Shown: positions 47,031-59,278 of the stretch, piece by piece
How positions within the stretch are numbered: the stretch's first letter is position 1
Layout: each line of letters starts with the position of its first letter
NCBI GenBank assembly: GCA_003868215.1
Contig: QWDQ01000029.1
Coordinates: 248,001 to 312,000, forward strand
Origin: Pseudophaeomoniella oleicola
Taxonomy: Eukaryota > Ascomycota > Eurotiomycetes > Phaeomoniellales > Phaeomoniellaceae
Direction: 5' to 3'
Length of the DNA stretch: 64,000 nucleotides
The notes under the pieces: model-generated
Told to the model about the DNA's origin: nothing
Seen by the model: only the letters and a program-made list of their open reading frames with translations
Database searches by the model: none
Position numbers and translations under genes: made by a program

Positions 47031-48695
47031 ATGATGCCTTCGGAAGACTCTACGTCCCCGTCTCCCCTTAAGCGGCCATCTATGAACCAACGCACGTCAT
47101 CTACAAACTCACTATCGTCATCCGCTAAGCATCAGCACAAAACCCATCGACCGCATCTTGTTGGTCATCGGTCACAGCATGGGAGGAATCCGTCCTATGG
47201 CAAGAATCTGAACAAGTTGACGAGGTTAGCATCAGTTCAGAACGTTCATACTGAAGCACGGCATCATCAGCGCAAACGATCTGGCCCGGCAGCAGAGCCT
47301 ACAAGCCCTGGGTTGATCGTCAAGCGTAACAATTCGCATGTGTCGCTATCAAATGCAGCATCCCATGCTTCGCTAAAGAAGAACCATTCTACCACATCCA
47401 TACCTAGTCATACATCGCATGGTCAACTCAAGAAAATCGGTCTTGCGCCGCCCACTCGAGTCGAACAGCCTGAAGAAAATACAGTTGGTGGCTTTCAATT
47501 GGGTGATAACTCCTCGGAGGAAGGCGAAAACGAATGGGAAGACAGCTCACATTCACCAAATACCACGAGAAAGAATTCTCTACTGGAGCATGGCAAAAAT
47601 GGACAAGGATCTGTGGTGACGAAGGATCACAGGCATAGTTCACCGCCAACGCCGGCTTTGAAAGACACATACAAGTCCGCACCAAACCTGGGGCGGAAAG
47701 AGGACCGAGAAATAAGCCGAGTTGCAGAAGAGCCTCCTGCAATATTACAGAATACGGGCAGAGCAAGTCGAGCGCCTCCCGCGATCTCATCTATCGCAGC
47801 ATCCGCGCGGCCTCCTTCGAGTGCGAATCTCAACCGTGATTTGAAATTGGCGCTAGAGACAGAGGCAGTCGGCCAGAACAACACTTCTTCCTCAGCGGAG
47901 AATGGCGTATCGCACTTTGTGAACGGATCTGTGGGTGCTCATGGTACACCGAAAACACCCGAACCTCCCAGTGATGATGACGACGACGACTCTCCGTCTT
48001 CGTTCTTACCACACTATCATCCACAAGTACCGGAGCCCATCAGCCGGAGCCAGTCTGGTCTGCTCAATAGACGGTCGAATGGGACGTCACTGCCATCGAG
48101 GACACAGCAGCGTTTGGAACTACAACGACGTGAGACTATGCGATCATCTGGTCCAACGTCAGAGGCGGACCCATCCGACCTCCCACTCACGTTACAAGCA
48201 AGATCTGGTTCACGCGGTCAAGGAAGACCCAGTCAAGATATTGCCAAAGTCGCGAGAAGGAACTACGAAAGTGCGACCTCGCAGTTAGAGGTGGCGAAAA
48301 GATTCCGCAATCCAGTCGTGGAAGCATTATACCGACTGCGGGAGATGGGTGTGATTTCAGGAAAGGGTGACAAGGATCAAAAAGATCGACCGCTAAGCCG
48401 GGCAGGTAGCCGGAAAAGCCTGGCCGTCCGGACATTGGCAACAGAATCAAGAGGCCAGCCAAATGTTGTTGAGGATAGGCGGTCAGTGATGACTGATGAT
48501 GACCGAGTGCCCAGTCGTGGACGGGTCCGCTTCCAGCGACAGGGCAGTCACGATGACATTGGGCTTAGTCGCACTCGCGGGGAGGATGATTTCGAGGACG
48601 AAGGGTTTGATGATGAAGGTGATGATCCCTTAAGCGCAGAGGAAGCTCTCTTACGACGGTTGTGGGATAACAGGGAAGTGTATGAGGCAGACTAA
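47031..48695 (+). CDS. TCO89: TCO89-domain protein, putative TORC1 subunit
   Basis: One exon, 554 aa. The region RPHLVGHRSQHGRNPSYGKN-LNKLTRL (~40-65), the repeated NNSHVSLSNAASHASLKKNHST-type segments and the acidic QLGDNSSEEGENEWED box (~155-175) match the fungal TCO89 domain. A helical motif near the C terminus (ATSQLEVAKRFRNPVVEAL, ~415-433) is also typical. The rest is serine-rich, basic and disordered. In yeast Tco89 is a non-essential subunit of TORC1, which couples nutrient status to growth at the vacuole; whether this homologue does so is inferred. MMPS could start at either of two adjacent methionines. No introns. Confidence 0.85.
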   Translation: MMPSEDSTSPSPLKRPSMNQRTSSTNSLSSSAKHQHKTHRPHLVGHRSQHGRNPSYGKNLNKLTRLASVQNVHTEARHHQRKRSGPAAEPTSPGLIVKRNNSHVSLSNAASHASLKKNHSTTSIPSHTSHGQLKKIGLAPPTRVEQPEENTVGGFQLGDNSSEEGENEWEDSSHSPNTTRKNSLLEHGKNGQGSVVTKDHRHSSPPTPALKDTYKSAPNLGRKEDREISRVAEEPPAILQNTGRASRAPPAISSIAASARPPSSANLNRDLKLALETEAVGQNNTSSSAENGVSHFVNGSVGAHGTPKTPEPPSDDDDDDSPSSFLPHYHPQVPEPISRSQSGLLNRRSNGTSLPSRTQQRLELQRRETMRSSGPTSEADPSDLPLTLQARSGSRGQGRPSQDIAKVARRNYESATSQLEVAKRFRNPVVEALYRLREMGVISGKGDKDQKDRPLSRAGSRKSLAVRTLATESRGQPNVVEDRRSVMTDDDRVPSRGRVRFQRQGSHDDIGLSRTRGEDDFEDEGFDDEGDDPLSAEEALLRRLWDNREVYEAD

Positions 48696-49612
48696 CAGAC
48701 AGCCCGACGTTGCCTTTTTCGTCCTTTGCGTGGTGTTGAGGTGTTAACCTTGAGGCGTTGAGGTGTAATTGGTTCTAATGCGTGGTCGATAAGGACTAGG
48801 CCTTGCTACTGGTGCACCAGGATATGTGCCGAGAATATTTCCATTTTCATTGAATTGGGTCATCAATCTTGACGACTTTAGATGTACTGGATGGATGATC
48901 CTTGGTTGCTGATCAAGTTAATCGTCAAGGCATCCTCAGAAGGATTAGTTGCTCTGGTGATAGGCAGAACCATGGTGCCAAACAAAGTCGTCAGGTCACC
49001 AATCAACCACGTTTCTACTGAGCATTTATATAGTAGTTGATTGAAGTTAAAGATATCTTCATTGAATGTAACGACTGCTTTAGGTCGTGATATTTGGGAT
49101 CATCAATAAAGATCTGGAGTACATTTGATGAAGCGGTCATTAGTAACTTCAAGGGTCTACTACGTACCCTAGTTAAGTTACTACTGTGATAAGCGTCAAC
49201 TAACGAGGGTGCTGGGCGAGTCGGGGGATGGAATGACGCAGTCGCTTGCGGTTCAAGCAGCCTCGCTAACGGAATTGACCTACAAGGACCCCCTCAGATT
49301 GATCCACCACTACCCGATCCAGCAGCCGAAATGCAGGTTTGATTTTCTGGGGGAAGAGAAAGAGAGGCGCATTGATTGTTTTGGGATTGTCGAAGCTTGC
49401 CCAGAGAATGTAACTTGATATCTCCTCCTCTTCTTCTTTTCCTCTCTCCTTTTTCTATCGTCACGGAGAGATAGAGAGTCTACCGGTTGCTCTCATCAGT
49501 GAATGTTCAATGGCGATCCTGTTCCTTCATTGGATCAAATTGTATTGTTTACTTCCAGGCGCGTTCTGAATTTCCTTGTGCATTGCGACTTTGATTCCAA
49601 CTTCATGTCGCC
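48696..49612. other. intergenic region upstream of the long esterase
   Basis: 917 bp, AT-rich in places, with half-palindromes CTACTACGTA near 49157-49166. No gene seen. Confidence 0.5.
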
Positions 49613-52601
49613 ATGGTCCTCAACACACTCACCGTTGGAGCTGCGGTGACTCCCGCCGTTATACAAACTTATATATCACACGTACGCAATTGTTGGATGC
49701 TAGAAATTTGGACCAATCCGACTGACGTGAAAGTAGTATGCCAATCGTAAACCGCTTCGCCAAAAACCGACGGCACACATTTCCTATCACGAAGGTCTTG
49801 CGCTCATAAGGCAGTTCCTATATTATGCTTCACATCACACAGTCGAAGAGCTTCAAGCTTTCACCAGCCAATGGGTTCCCCACCCTCGTTGGGTCAAGGT
49901 CGACCGCGTCACAATTTCGCAAGAGATACTGTCAAAGGCTGCCGACGCGCTTATCGCCCAATTGGGTGAGGAGGGCATCAAGAAAGTCGGTGGACAGTTA
50001 TGGTGGCAGTGGCGACGACAAAATCAAGACTTAGAAGCAGAATGGATCGAGATGCGCAATGACTACAATGCGAGAACGAAGAAACTTATTGATGGTCGGA
50101 GGGTGATGTTATACGTGCATGGAGGCGCCTATTTCTTTGGAAGTGTCGATGAGCATCGTTACCAGATGCAACGACACGCCAGAAAGTTGCGAGCCAGGGT
50201 ATTCGCACCTCGATACCGACTTGCCCCTCAATTCCCGTTTCCTTGTGGGCTGCAGGACTGCTTAGCGGCATACCTATACCTACTTACCGTACAAGATCCG
50301 ACAGATATCATTCTTGCGGGTGACTCTGCCGGCGGAGGCATGGTAGTGTCCATGCTGGTCACTTTGCGCGACCAAGGACTCCCTTTGCCAGCTGGCGCAA
50401 TCTTAATATCACCTTGGGTGGACCTGACCCACTCCTTCCCTAGCCTTGCCGATTCCGGCGGACTCGACTATATCCCAGCTCATGGATTCATGCAACGACC
50501 GTCTGCTGCTTGGCCGCCTCCCAATGACCAGGAGACGGAGAGCATCAGAAAAGGAGCCTCTATATCGAGTTCATGGAGCCATAAGGAACGCAAAGCAGAG
50601 GAGAATTCGGCTATTAAAGGGTTTTCTGCTCAGCCTACACCACAAACCACCGCTCTCACTGAAGTTGCCGAGAATGGGAAACGTGGCATACGTGAGGATG
50701 GTATACCGGGGTTTGGAAGTAAGTTGTCAATAGAGATTGACGGCACTACTGTGGTACTCAAAGATCAGATCCAAATGTATGCCACGAATGAACTAATATC
50801 GCATCCTCTGGTCTCGCCTGTTTTACAACCTTCCCTGGGCGGCTTGCCGCCTTTGTTAATTCTCACCGGAGGGGGCGAGCTTCTCCGAGACGAACAAATC
50901 TATCTAGCCCATAAAGCTGCAAACCCCTCAAAGTACTTACCTGGTGACGCATATCTCGACGCGTACGACCCTGGAAGAACCATAGTCAGCAAATACAAGC
51001 CTACAGATGTGCAATTGCAGGTTTGGGACGACCTGTGTCACGTTGCGCCAACGCTTTCGTTCACAGGGCCAGCGAAATACATGTACCGATCAGTCGCCCA
51101 ATTTGGCGCATGGGTGTTGGCAAGAGCACAGAAGTCAGCAATAGAAATCGTAGATGATGATGAGGTTTCGGTCATCTCTTCTGGGTCTTCCACGTCAGCT
51201 TCCACGGAAAATCTGTCGGCGATGAAGCAGTCTGAACCTGTTGTCAGCATCCCGTTAGGCAAGGCTGAGGTTGGCAAAGCGGGTGACCCGTTACCTCGTT
51301 TCCAAAATCATATGATCCGCCAACAGGTCGATAGACACGGAGCGATCCGTGATTTGACCCCAGAATCAGCTTTGCCGGCCCTGCAGATGCCTTCTTCAGC
51401 TGTCGGGGTGATCAAACCAGGACCTGTCCAGAAGTGGATGAAAGCAAAAGAGCACTGGGATGGGAAATATGCCTCTGAGAAGAGACGGGTCCAAAAGCAA
51501 AGGATGAGGGAAATGAAGGACGGATTTGAAAGATTCGGTGATGGAGAAGTTCCTCCCCCGAGCGCTTTGGCTGGAAGACGGAAACGCGGAGATACAGACA
51601 AGATGAAGAGGCGTAGGAAAGGGTTTGGCCTAATGCTATGGTCACTGTGGGGAAGCAGCCACGATGAGGATACCATTCACAGAGAGGAGAAGCTGCAGAG
51701 TATGAACGGGGAGGCGGCAGATACAACGACGACGACTGCTGATGCGGAGGGGACAGAGACCACAACCACTAATCGTGACCGGGCAGCGAGTGGTTCTGCT
51801 CGTTTGATGCCTCGCCCAAGAGCTCAATCTCGGTCTCGAAGTCGGCGGAGAACAGTGACCGACGCTGGACAAACAGATCCTTCAGAATTAGAGCTCCCTG
51901 GTATGGCGAACCTTATGACCTCATCAGATGGCCCAGTACCTGTCTCTGCCACCTCGAACAATCAACCTGCTGCGTCACTCCAGCCTTTTGCGAGTCCCAT
52001 GCCCGATACGTCGTCAATATTGTCAACCTCCATGGCTGCTCCAGATACTTCTGATACAGCCTCCGTCACAGCGGTCTTTGCTGCACCCGGGGTGCTCAAA
52101 GCCCCAGAGCACTCACGAAAAGGAACGCTCTCGAGCTTAGGGCCCGATATACCTGGCATTTTTGTTACAGATGATGAGCGTGACAGCAATGCACCCGAAA
52201 CGTCTCGCCGTGGTTCTCTTCAGAGCGTTGACAGGCTGCGAAGTCATCAGATTCAGCTATCTGACGGGGATGGCGAGGTTGCCTCAGCGACGATGCCAAA
52301 TGGTGCATCAGAAACCACTGACCTCCTTTCGAAAAGACCAGTACCAACAGAGAGAAGTATCAGTTCAACTGCAGTCAGACGAGTTGAAGGTGTCATGAAA
52401 GACCATGGTAATGAGTGGGACAACGAAGCGAATAGCGGGCCGGGAGAGAAGAACGTAATTGAACCGGTGGCTGAGGTCGTCGTGAACGGTACTCAAAACC
52501 CAACGGACAATGAAACACACGGAGCTGGCGTGTTAGCAGAAGAAGACAGAAGACCAAATATGCCGGAGCGAGATGCATTTGTGACTGCAAGAGAGCTTTA
52601 G
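49613..52601 (+). CDS. alpha/beta hydrolase (lipase/esterase) with long disordered tail, 977 aa
   Basis: Exons 49613-49681 and 49737-52601 (55-nt intron). A short N-terminal hydrophobic stretch (LTVGAAVTPAVIQTYI) may anchor the protein. The splice leads into YANRKPLRQKPTAHISYHEG and FTSQWVPHPRWVK, strongly conserved in a fungal lipase/esterase clade. The oxyanion motif HGGAYF begins at H151, the nucleophile elbow is GDSAGG (S220), and TGGGELLRDEQI and WDDLCHV supply candidates for the acid and histidine. After ~450 residues the protein is Ser/Thr/Glu-rich and disordered with basic RS-like patches (RPRAQSRSRSRRR) to the end. The family is related to steryl acetyl hydrolases; the substrate is unknown. 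An out-of-frame ATG lies 8 nt upstream of the chosen start. Confidence 0.9.
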
Positions 52602-53245
52602 GTTGGATTGAGCCTCTGCTGCCATCTCGGTTTCGTCATACCGGATGGACGTCTGTAATTGTATCATGTGTCTGTAGATTAGTGTTCTGTATAATAGTTG
52701 TCAGCCTTTTCCACCTACTTTCTGTTGCAAATTGAATAACACCGCAATCGTAATTATCTGACTGCGTAGTCCCATTCAACACGAAGACTGAGGTATTGAT
52801 AGTCTCTACGACCCAATAAAAAATACGCGGATGATTGCATTGCCATTAGCTGAATATTCTGACTTGCGTACATGCTGCTCAACTCGCAGTTGTCTAGCCC
52901 TAGAACATGCGTACAATGGTCTCAAACCAAGTACTTGCAAGTGCAATGCAGATGAGTTCGATCGCTTCAGATTTTTGCATCGCCTTGAATGCGGCTCACA
53001 ACTCTCAGCCTGAACCCCGATGTAGTAATACTACAATAACGGCGTTTACGAGAATGCAGGGGGGGACATGCAGCAGCAGTGAGATTCTTAATGATATGAT
53101 GCAAGGGAAGGAATGCGTCGGGAGTCGTCCCTAAGTACCGGACTTTCTTGGTCAATACACCGCCTATCGACCATGATATCCACCCCTTAAGCACTGACAA
53201 CATTTTCAGCTGTCTAGCCCTGACAATAATCTTGTGAAAGAAGAT
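52602..53245. other. intergenic region between esterase and RBR ligase
   Basis: 644 bp, no supported gene. The RBR frame is open for a few codons upstream but without an ATG. Confidence 0.5.
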
Positions 53246-54648
53246 ATGGCAGCGTCATTAATCACTGGTATAGATGATCCAAGCTATGACTTGATCCTTC
53301 GCCTTCAACAACAGGATGCTCTCGATTTGATCGACATTGCAAAGGGCAAAGAGAAAGATGATGATCGTTCGGACGCGCAGTTGGCGCTATCTCTCCTGCT
53401 CGAAGACATCAAAATTGCCAAATCATCTCTTACAGATCGGAGTATGACCCGAAGCATTGCTACCGCCGTTCAAAAAGACGGACCAGTTCTGGCAAACAGC
53501 GTTTTAGAGGAAGAGAGGGCGACAAGAGATCATATCATGGCCTGTCGGCTTAGCGGTAATGCCCAATCCGATGCACACCATGCAGCTGCATCCTCTCAGC
53601 AGCCAACCAACAATAACGTTCTGTCGACACTTGCGGCGCTGTACATGTCGGAGTCTCTAGGCCAAGAGCTATACACTCAGGGTAGAGGATCTCCGGAACT
53701 CCAGGAATGTCGAGCGGAAGGCTCATCAAGCAAGAGTCAAGCAAGAAATTCCCATAGACCAACAGCAGCTTGTGAAGCATGTGGAGACGAAAAGTTGTTC
53801 TTTGATGTGATACCTGGTCCTTGCGGTCATCAGTATTGCCGTGGCTGTCTTTGCGCGCTGTTTGAGGCATGTCTCATTGATGAAGCAATGTTTCCTCCAA
53901 GTTGCTGTAGACAGGCCATACCCTTGAGTATCGCAGGTATCTTCTTGAGCAAGGATCTGAGGATTCGATTCGAAGAAAAGACGCTGGAGTACGGATCCAG
54001 GAATCGAACCTACTGTTGCCGGGAATCGTGTTCCGCTTTCATTAAGCCGCAAAACATCGACAGCGAAAAAGGAACGTGTTCCAAGTGTCAAACAGAGACC
54101 TGTGTATACTGCAAGAAAGCTGCACATGACGGAGATTGCCCAAAAGATGCTGGCCTTCAGCAGGTTCTTCAAATAGCGCAGGAAAGTGGATGGCAACGAT
54201 GCCCTTCCTGCGGTCGAATCGTCGAGTTGACGATTGGCTGCAACCATATCACGTGAGTTTGCCTGAGTGAGAATTAAGACTTGCTGACGAAGTACTGAGA
54301 TGTCCCTGCGGTTCCCAATTCTGCTACGGTTGTGGCTCACGTTGGAAGACGTGTCGGTGTGAACAATGGCAAGAGAACAGGTTGTATGCCCGCGCAAATG
54401 ACCTCGTTGCTCGTGAACAAGGTCCTCAGCCAGCCGAGCCGGTGAGAGCACAGCGGGTTGAGGAAGCAGCCAACAATCTCCGAGAGCGTCATGCTTGCAA
54501 TCATACAGACTGGCATACGATCCGTGGACAAAATCAGTGCGAAGAATGCCGTGGACACCTGCCTGAATACTTGTTCGAATGTCGCGACTGCAGGATCAGG
54601 GCTTGCAATCGTTGCCGAAGACATAGACTCCGAGATGAATTGCCCTGA
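53246..54648 (+). CDS. RBR-type E3 ubiquitin ligase (RING-IBR-RING)
   Basis: Exons 53246-54252 and 54300-54648 (47-nt intron) encode 451 aa. RING1 starts at CEACGDEKLFFDV (~178), with HQYCRGC and CC. The IBR domain contains YCCRESCSAFI, CSKCQTETCVYC and HDGDCPKD. RING2 is RCPSCGRIVELTIGCNHITC followed by PCGSQFCYGCG; C337, read just past the splice junction, is the candidate catalytic cysteine that takes ubiquitin from E2. A Cys/His-rich tail (HACNHTDWHTI, CEECRGHLPEYLFECRDC) lies near the C terminus. The N-terminal ~170 residues are helical and acidic, as in many fungal homologues. RBR families are expanded in filamentous fungi, so no one-to-one yeast name applies. Confidence 0.92.
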
Positions 54649-55673
54649 GGGTTGGACTACGTAGGTAATAGCATCATCAACAGTAACACCAGTAACAACA
54701 TCAACAGCAAGCGAGGTTTTGGATAGAGACCTTCATCTAAGAGAGAGTCCGGAATCACAATTCCCCGTGAGGTATAGTGGTGGGTTTCTGGTTTCAGGTT
54801 TCAGTCCAACAGCGAGACATTGAGGAGACTAGATACTTAATGTAGTATCCTAGATCCAGTGTATGTAACGTGCGTACTCATTTAATTTGTTTTGTTTCAA
54901 GGATCATTCGGATCGTCTCATGATGAGTTTGTTTCCTGTTGATTACGTTCATTCGGCACACTTTCCTTTGTGCACATTTGCCCAAGGCGATTGGCATTGG
55001 CAGTTGGTGACAAGCGAGCGACTTTCTCTTGTTTCCCTCATACTCATCGCTCTCTCTCGTCAAGTCTCTCGCTAAGGCTCTCGCTAAGAACACTAAGAAC
55101 ATATCATGCCGGCACAGTACAAGTGGCCTGAGATCCATGCAGGGGCAGGCCTGTCAATGTTACCCCAGATCCCAACAAGTTCATTAATGTTTCGTACGAT
55201 CATGCTCCTCCCCTGTTCCGGCATTCAGGCACACTCTTGACCTCGTCTATTTTCTCCGGACCTCGGATGGACAGGGCCGTCGCTCATCACATTCAATTAA
55301 CGAGTTTAACGAGTTTCAGAGACACAATGTCTGAAGGACACTATGACAAGTCTTTTTTTAATCTATCGGCAAGTCTATAGTATATTGCCATCTTGCAGAT
55401 CTCTTAGATAATGCGCCAGTTCATGCAGGAGTCAGTTTGCATACGAAGTATATAACGTAGAAGCTGCAGCTCCTGCGAAGTGTGTTTCTATATCCTCAAT
55501 CCTCAATCCGGTCGTTAGTATTTACTTCCCTTGTATCTTATTACCGTCCAAGAAGCATCGCCTTCTTCGTTCAACTTCTTACTATCCGTTAACGTCGCGT
55601 GGATATATTTTTCGACCAACTGCCAATTGTTATTGCGCACATCACACGAGGCCTTCACACCCCAGCACACAAC
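54649..55673. other. intergenic region upstream of the secreted protein gene
   Basis: 1.0 kb; short trinucleotide-like ACATCA/ACAGTA stretches at 54670-54715. No supported gene. Confidence 0.5.
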
Positions 55674-56580
55674 ATGTTCACCAAGACATCCTGTCTCTCG
55701 GCTCTGCTTGGCCTCGCGAGTCTCAGCTCTGCACAGAGTGTTCGCTTCGGACCTTACTACTCGCTCGGTGCAACGACCAATTCTATCGTCGATGCTGTAA
55801 CAACACTGTACCCTGGAGAAGCACAGAGTCCCCAACTATCCCGTCTTGCACTATGGGCAGGTATGGGGACAAGTGCAAATGATTTGGTTCAGGCCATTAT
55901 CCTATCGAGTACCGATGCTCAAGCTGCGTAGGTGGTCTGTGCTATTATGGCAAGGTATAGATTTGCTGATGGTTCTCGTACTGCAGAGACTGCGGTGGCC
56001 GTCCACATGTTGCCGGCGAATGGTGCGTCTTCGCAAGTACATTGCAGGATGGAACCCAATTGCAAGGTGCAACCGTGCCCATGACGGCAACCCAAGGCGT
56101 TACTATCCATTGTTGGTTTACCGCTTTCCTACAATTCCAATTTACCCCCGAGGCAGAGCCTCCCTCTCATCCCCGTGCCTTTTCCTTTCACTGACCTGTA
56201 TGATGCGATAGATCATTATGAAACGAGCACAGGGAACACAACACAGACAGCCAGTATTAATGGACAAGTCGTTTCCACCCTATCCACTGCTTCGGGGCAT
56301 GCCCAAGGTTGGGGTACCGCCGCCGAATGCCAGGACCAATGCCAGGGTCTTGTCCACGCTCACAGTATGTTTCCCGTTTCTCCTGTCTCCCGCGTACTCG
56401 TTAACACTCTCTGCTATAGGATATGTGAACACAACCATCACGCTTGCATCTCCCGACAGAACCTTCGCAGGCACTCTGGCTACAAATGGTGTCGATGCGA
56501 CTCCTCTGACGACAACGGACAACACCGTCTTCACAGTCGAGCAGATCAATGTGCATGACTACACTTTCCCAGCAGCTTGA
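55674..56580 (+). CDS. small secreted protein of unknown function, 230 aa
   Basis: Four exons (55674-55927, 55987-56111, 56212-56364, 56420-56580) in phase. A signal peptide (MFTKTSCLSALLGLASLSSA) precedes VRFGPYYSLGATTNSIVDA. Conserved-looking blocks are LALWAGMGTSANDLVQ, EWCVFASTLQDGTQLQG, VVSTLSTASGHAQGWGTAAE and RYVNTTITLASPD, which I associate with a secreted, beta-rich fungal family without assigned function. Several cysteines (ADCGG, WCVF, ECQDQCQG) suggest disulfides. The protein is probably exported to the wall or medium. Intron 2 uses a GTTGGT donor, the weakest of the three, but the frame and the domain continue across it. Possible roles include carbohydrate binding; not shown. Confidence 0.8.
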
Positions 56581-57499
56581 AGCTAGGCGTCGGGAAGTCA
56601 TACTTGCGAGGTAAAGGCAAGATGACAGACATGATCATTCCAAAAGTTCAATTCTCATTCTATACATAGCTGTACATATTTAGAAGACGGCATTATTTCC
56701 GAGACTGCAGATCTAGACCCTGTACATATTATCCAGGCTCCAGTCTCTACTATCTTCTTCACTCAACTTGAGACCGATACAATCGGACTTCACAGCCGAA
56801 CAAACCTAATGTAGTAAGTGACTACTGTGCGTAGCAGGTAACATTCTCAAATAGCCACAAGGCTGAGAGCGATACCGAACTTGTCGTCAATGTCCGCACT
56901 GGTGAGATTACGCTCATCAAACCAGAAATTGAGTCCATTCTGCTCCCCCACGAAAAGGCTGAAGCCGTTGGGTGATCTTACATTCGGACTCCGAAAAGGG
57001 AGTCTGAAACTCTTGCTACAGTATGCATGCAGGGCGAAGATGATTAATGGTAGAACCTCGCATTCTCAACCGGCATCTATATACCTGCCTGTCAGTTGCA
57101 GCATGACATACGCATATCACTTTCGGTGAGGCCGCAACCCTGAGCTGTCACCTGTCACACTGGCCCCCATATAAAAGCTTCATGGCTGTGGAAGAACATG
57201 CTGCATCAATAGGCTCTCGTGCAGGAGTATCAGCACCGCGCTCAACATGCGCATCGATACTTTCGGAATTCGCAACCGCTCGGGGGGGATCTCTTGCTTT
57301 TTCACTGAAAATAAGATGGATCTTGGTAAGCACACCCCCACAGTTGATGTACATACGAGAATGCGGAATGTCAACTCCAGCCATTTACAACAGGTTGTCA
57401 GGTTCTGGAGATATTTAAAGAGCTGCGAAACTCGCTGTGATATTGAGCTGTCGAAGCAGTTAGTGACCTGTATCCTACCGGACCGACGCATCTGCAAAC
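56581..57499. other. intergenic region upstream of the 7-TM protein
   Basis: 919 bp; no supported gene. Confidence 0.5.
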
Positions 57500-58897
57500 A
57501 TGAACAATATGAGCAGCAGAACTCTGAATATGTCTGCCATCGCTGCCATGGCAGCGGCCCTCACCCCAGAGCAAATCGCTCAGGCCAGATGGGATATTGC
57601 AAACACCGGCCTCATCTCAATTCATGCTTACAAGGTTAGTCGATACAAGCCTGCGGAATGGTCTGGTACTCACAAAACAGGTTGCCGTAGGCGCACTCTT
57701 TGCACTCGCCAGTGTATGCTTTATCGGTCGTATATTCATCCGACTTGCTTCGCAACAGCGACTCGTGCTCCATGACGCCTTCCTGGTTCTCGCATACATC
57801 TCTTTGGTGGCCACTACCGTCATCCTCTACGTGTGTATCGATGTGATTTATCTCCAGTTTGCTGTTTTAAGAGGTGATTCTATAGCGACTTTACTCGCCT
57901 CCGAACACATAAATGATCTCTACCAGGAATCCTCGTGGGAATGTGCCTTTATCCTTTTCTTTTGGATTACTGTGTTTGCCGTGAAATGGTGCTACTTCGC
58001 TTTCTTCTACCCTTTTCTTCGTGCAATGTCAAAGAGGGTTCTCGTGTACTACTGGTCTGCAATGATCTTCTCTGTCATCTGCTGGTTATTCTTGGCGATC
58101 GGTGGGCAATTGATTGCTTGTCATGTGAGAAAGGCAGCTTGTATGTTTCCATTACCGATGAGGATAAACGGGGAACACACTAACGGTCATTACAGCAAAG
58201 CACATCCCAAATATGACAGTCTCGAAGCAGGTAGAACTTGCTCTGTTCTGGGTCAGCCCAGCTCTTGATGGCCTCACCGATATCACGAGTAAGTCTCATT
58301 CTCCTGTATCTCTCCTGTACAGACTAATGCCCCATAGTTGTCAGCATCCCTATCCTCGTTCTTCGACAATCCCAGATGCCGCTCCTTACCAAGATCGGTT
58401 TAGGCGCTTTCTTGTGCCTTTCCATTTTCATGATTATATGCTCGATCGTACGTGTGGCTGGTACATACTGGCATGGCGCTCTTGACTATCCCTGGTACGC
58501 ATTCTGGGTACATGCTGAGGGATGTATCGGAATCATGATGGGTTCCATTACTGTTTACCGCTCAGCTCTCCTCGGCTCGAATGAAGTTTCAGATAGAGTT
58601 CGGAAGTACTTCTGCAGACTCTTCGGGAAGCGCACATCCAGTGGTTCCTCGAATCGGGACGTGGGAAGAAGCGACAAAGAAGAACAACGATATCGGAATC
58701 AGCTTGTTCCAAGAATCCCACGAGCAACCCTTACCGGATTGCGTACAATGTTTGGTGGACTCACTCGTACCCATCCGACGGCTGCAAGCGCTTCGACACA
58801 CTTTACTGACATCAGCCTCAGCGACATGAACTATTCTGTCTTTATCAAAAATTCAGGCAAAGAGAAACCATTGAAAGATGGCCCAACGAGTGTTTAA
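57500..58897 (+). CDS. seven-transmembrane rhodopsin-domain (PTH11/SAT4-like) protein
   Basis: Four exons (57500-57634, 57681-58140, 58196-58288, 58338-58897) give 415 aa. Seven hydrophobic helices follow in order: ~46-66 (VAVGALFALASVCFIGRIFI), ~75-100 (LHDAFLVLAYISLVATTVIL), ~135-160 (FILFFWITVFAVKW), ~175-200 (MIFSVICWLFLAIGGQLIAC), ~215-240 (LALFWVSPALDGLTDITIVS), ~250-275 (IGLGAFLCLSIFMIICSIVR) and ~285-310. This is the fold of the fungal-specific rhodopsin domain found in PTH11-related receptor-like proteins. There is no N-terminal CFEM domain. The tail is basic and Ser/Thr-rich, a plausible phosphorylation region. These families are large and rapidly evolving; ligands are mostly unknown. 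Confidence 0.88.
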
Positions 58898-59278
58898 ACC
58901 GGTGTTTCAGAAAGATTGACTCAAACACTACTGAAGGTCTTCAAGTGACATCCACGATGTCTAGCTCCCTCAAAGCAGCAGCACTGAACAGCGTTCGCAA
59001 CACTCCCAACGCATTAGTATTGTTGTGTATCTAGTGTCTTTGGAGCCAGTGTTAGGCATGGAGTCTTCAAGGCACAATGATCGTTATCCCACTAACTAAG
59101 GGCTATCACATCTTTACCACTTGGTATTGATTATCCCCCTCAGTTCTATAGGAATGAACTAGACTTGGGAAAAGATAACTTGTAGTTAAGAGTCACTAAC
59201 GATCCTGCCAGTCAAGAAATGCATTTACTGTGTCTAGACATATTCCCTGGCTGGGTCTACTCTCTCTGAGAATCAATA
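58898..59278. other. convergent intergenic region
   Basis: 381 bp between the 7-TM gene and the LaeA-like methyltransferase. No gene seen. Confidence 0.5.

Noticed and set aside
53990-54075. Perfect tRNA B-box-like sequence on the minus strand (GGTTCGATTCC)
   Set aside because: No matching A box, acceptor stem or anticodon arm is present, and it lies inside the IBR coding region of the RBR ligase.
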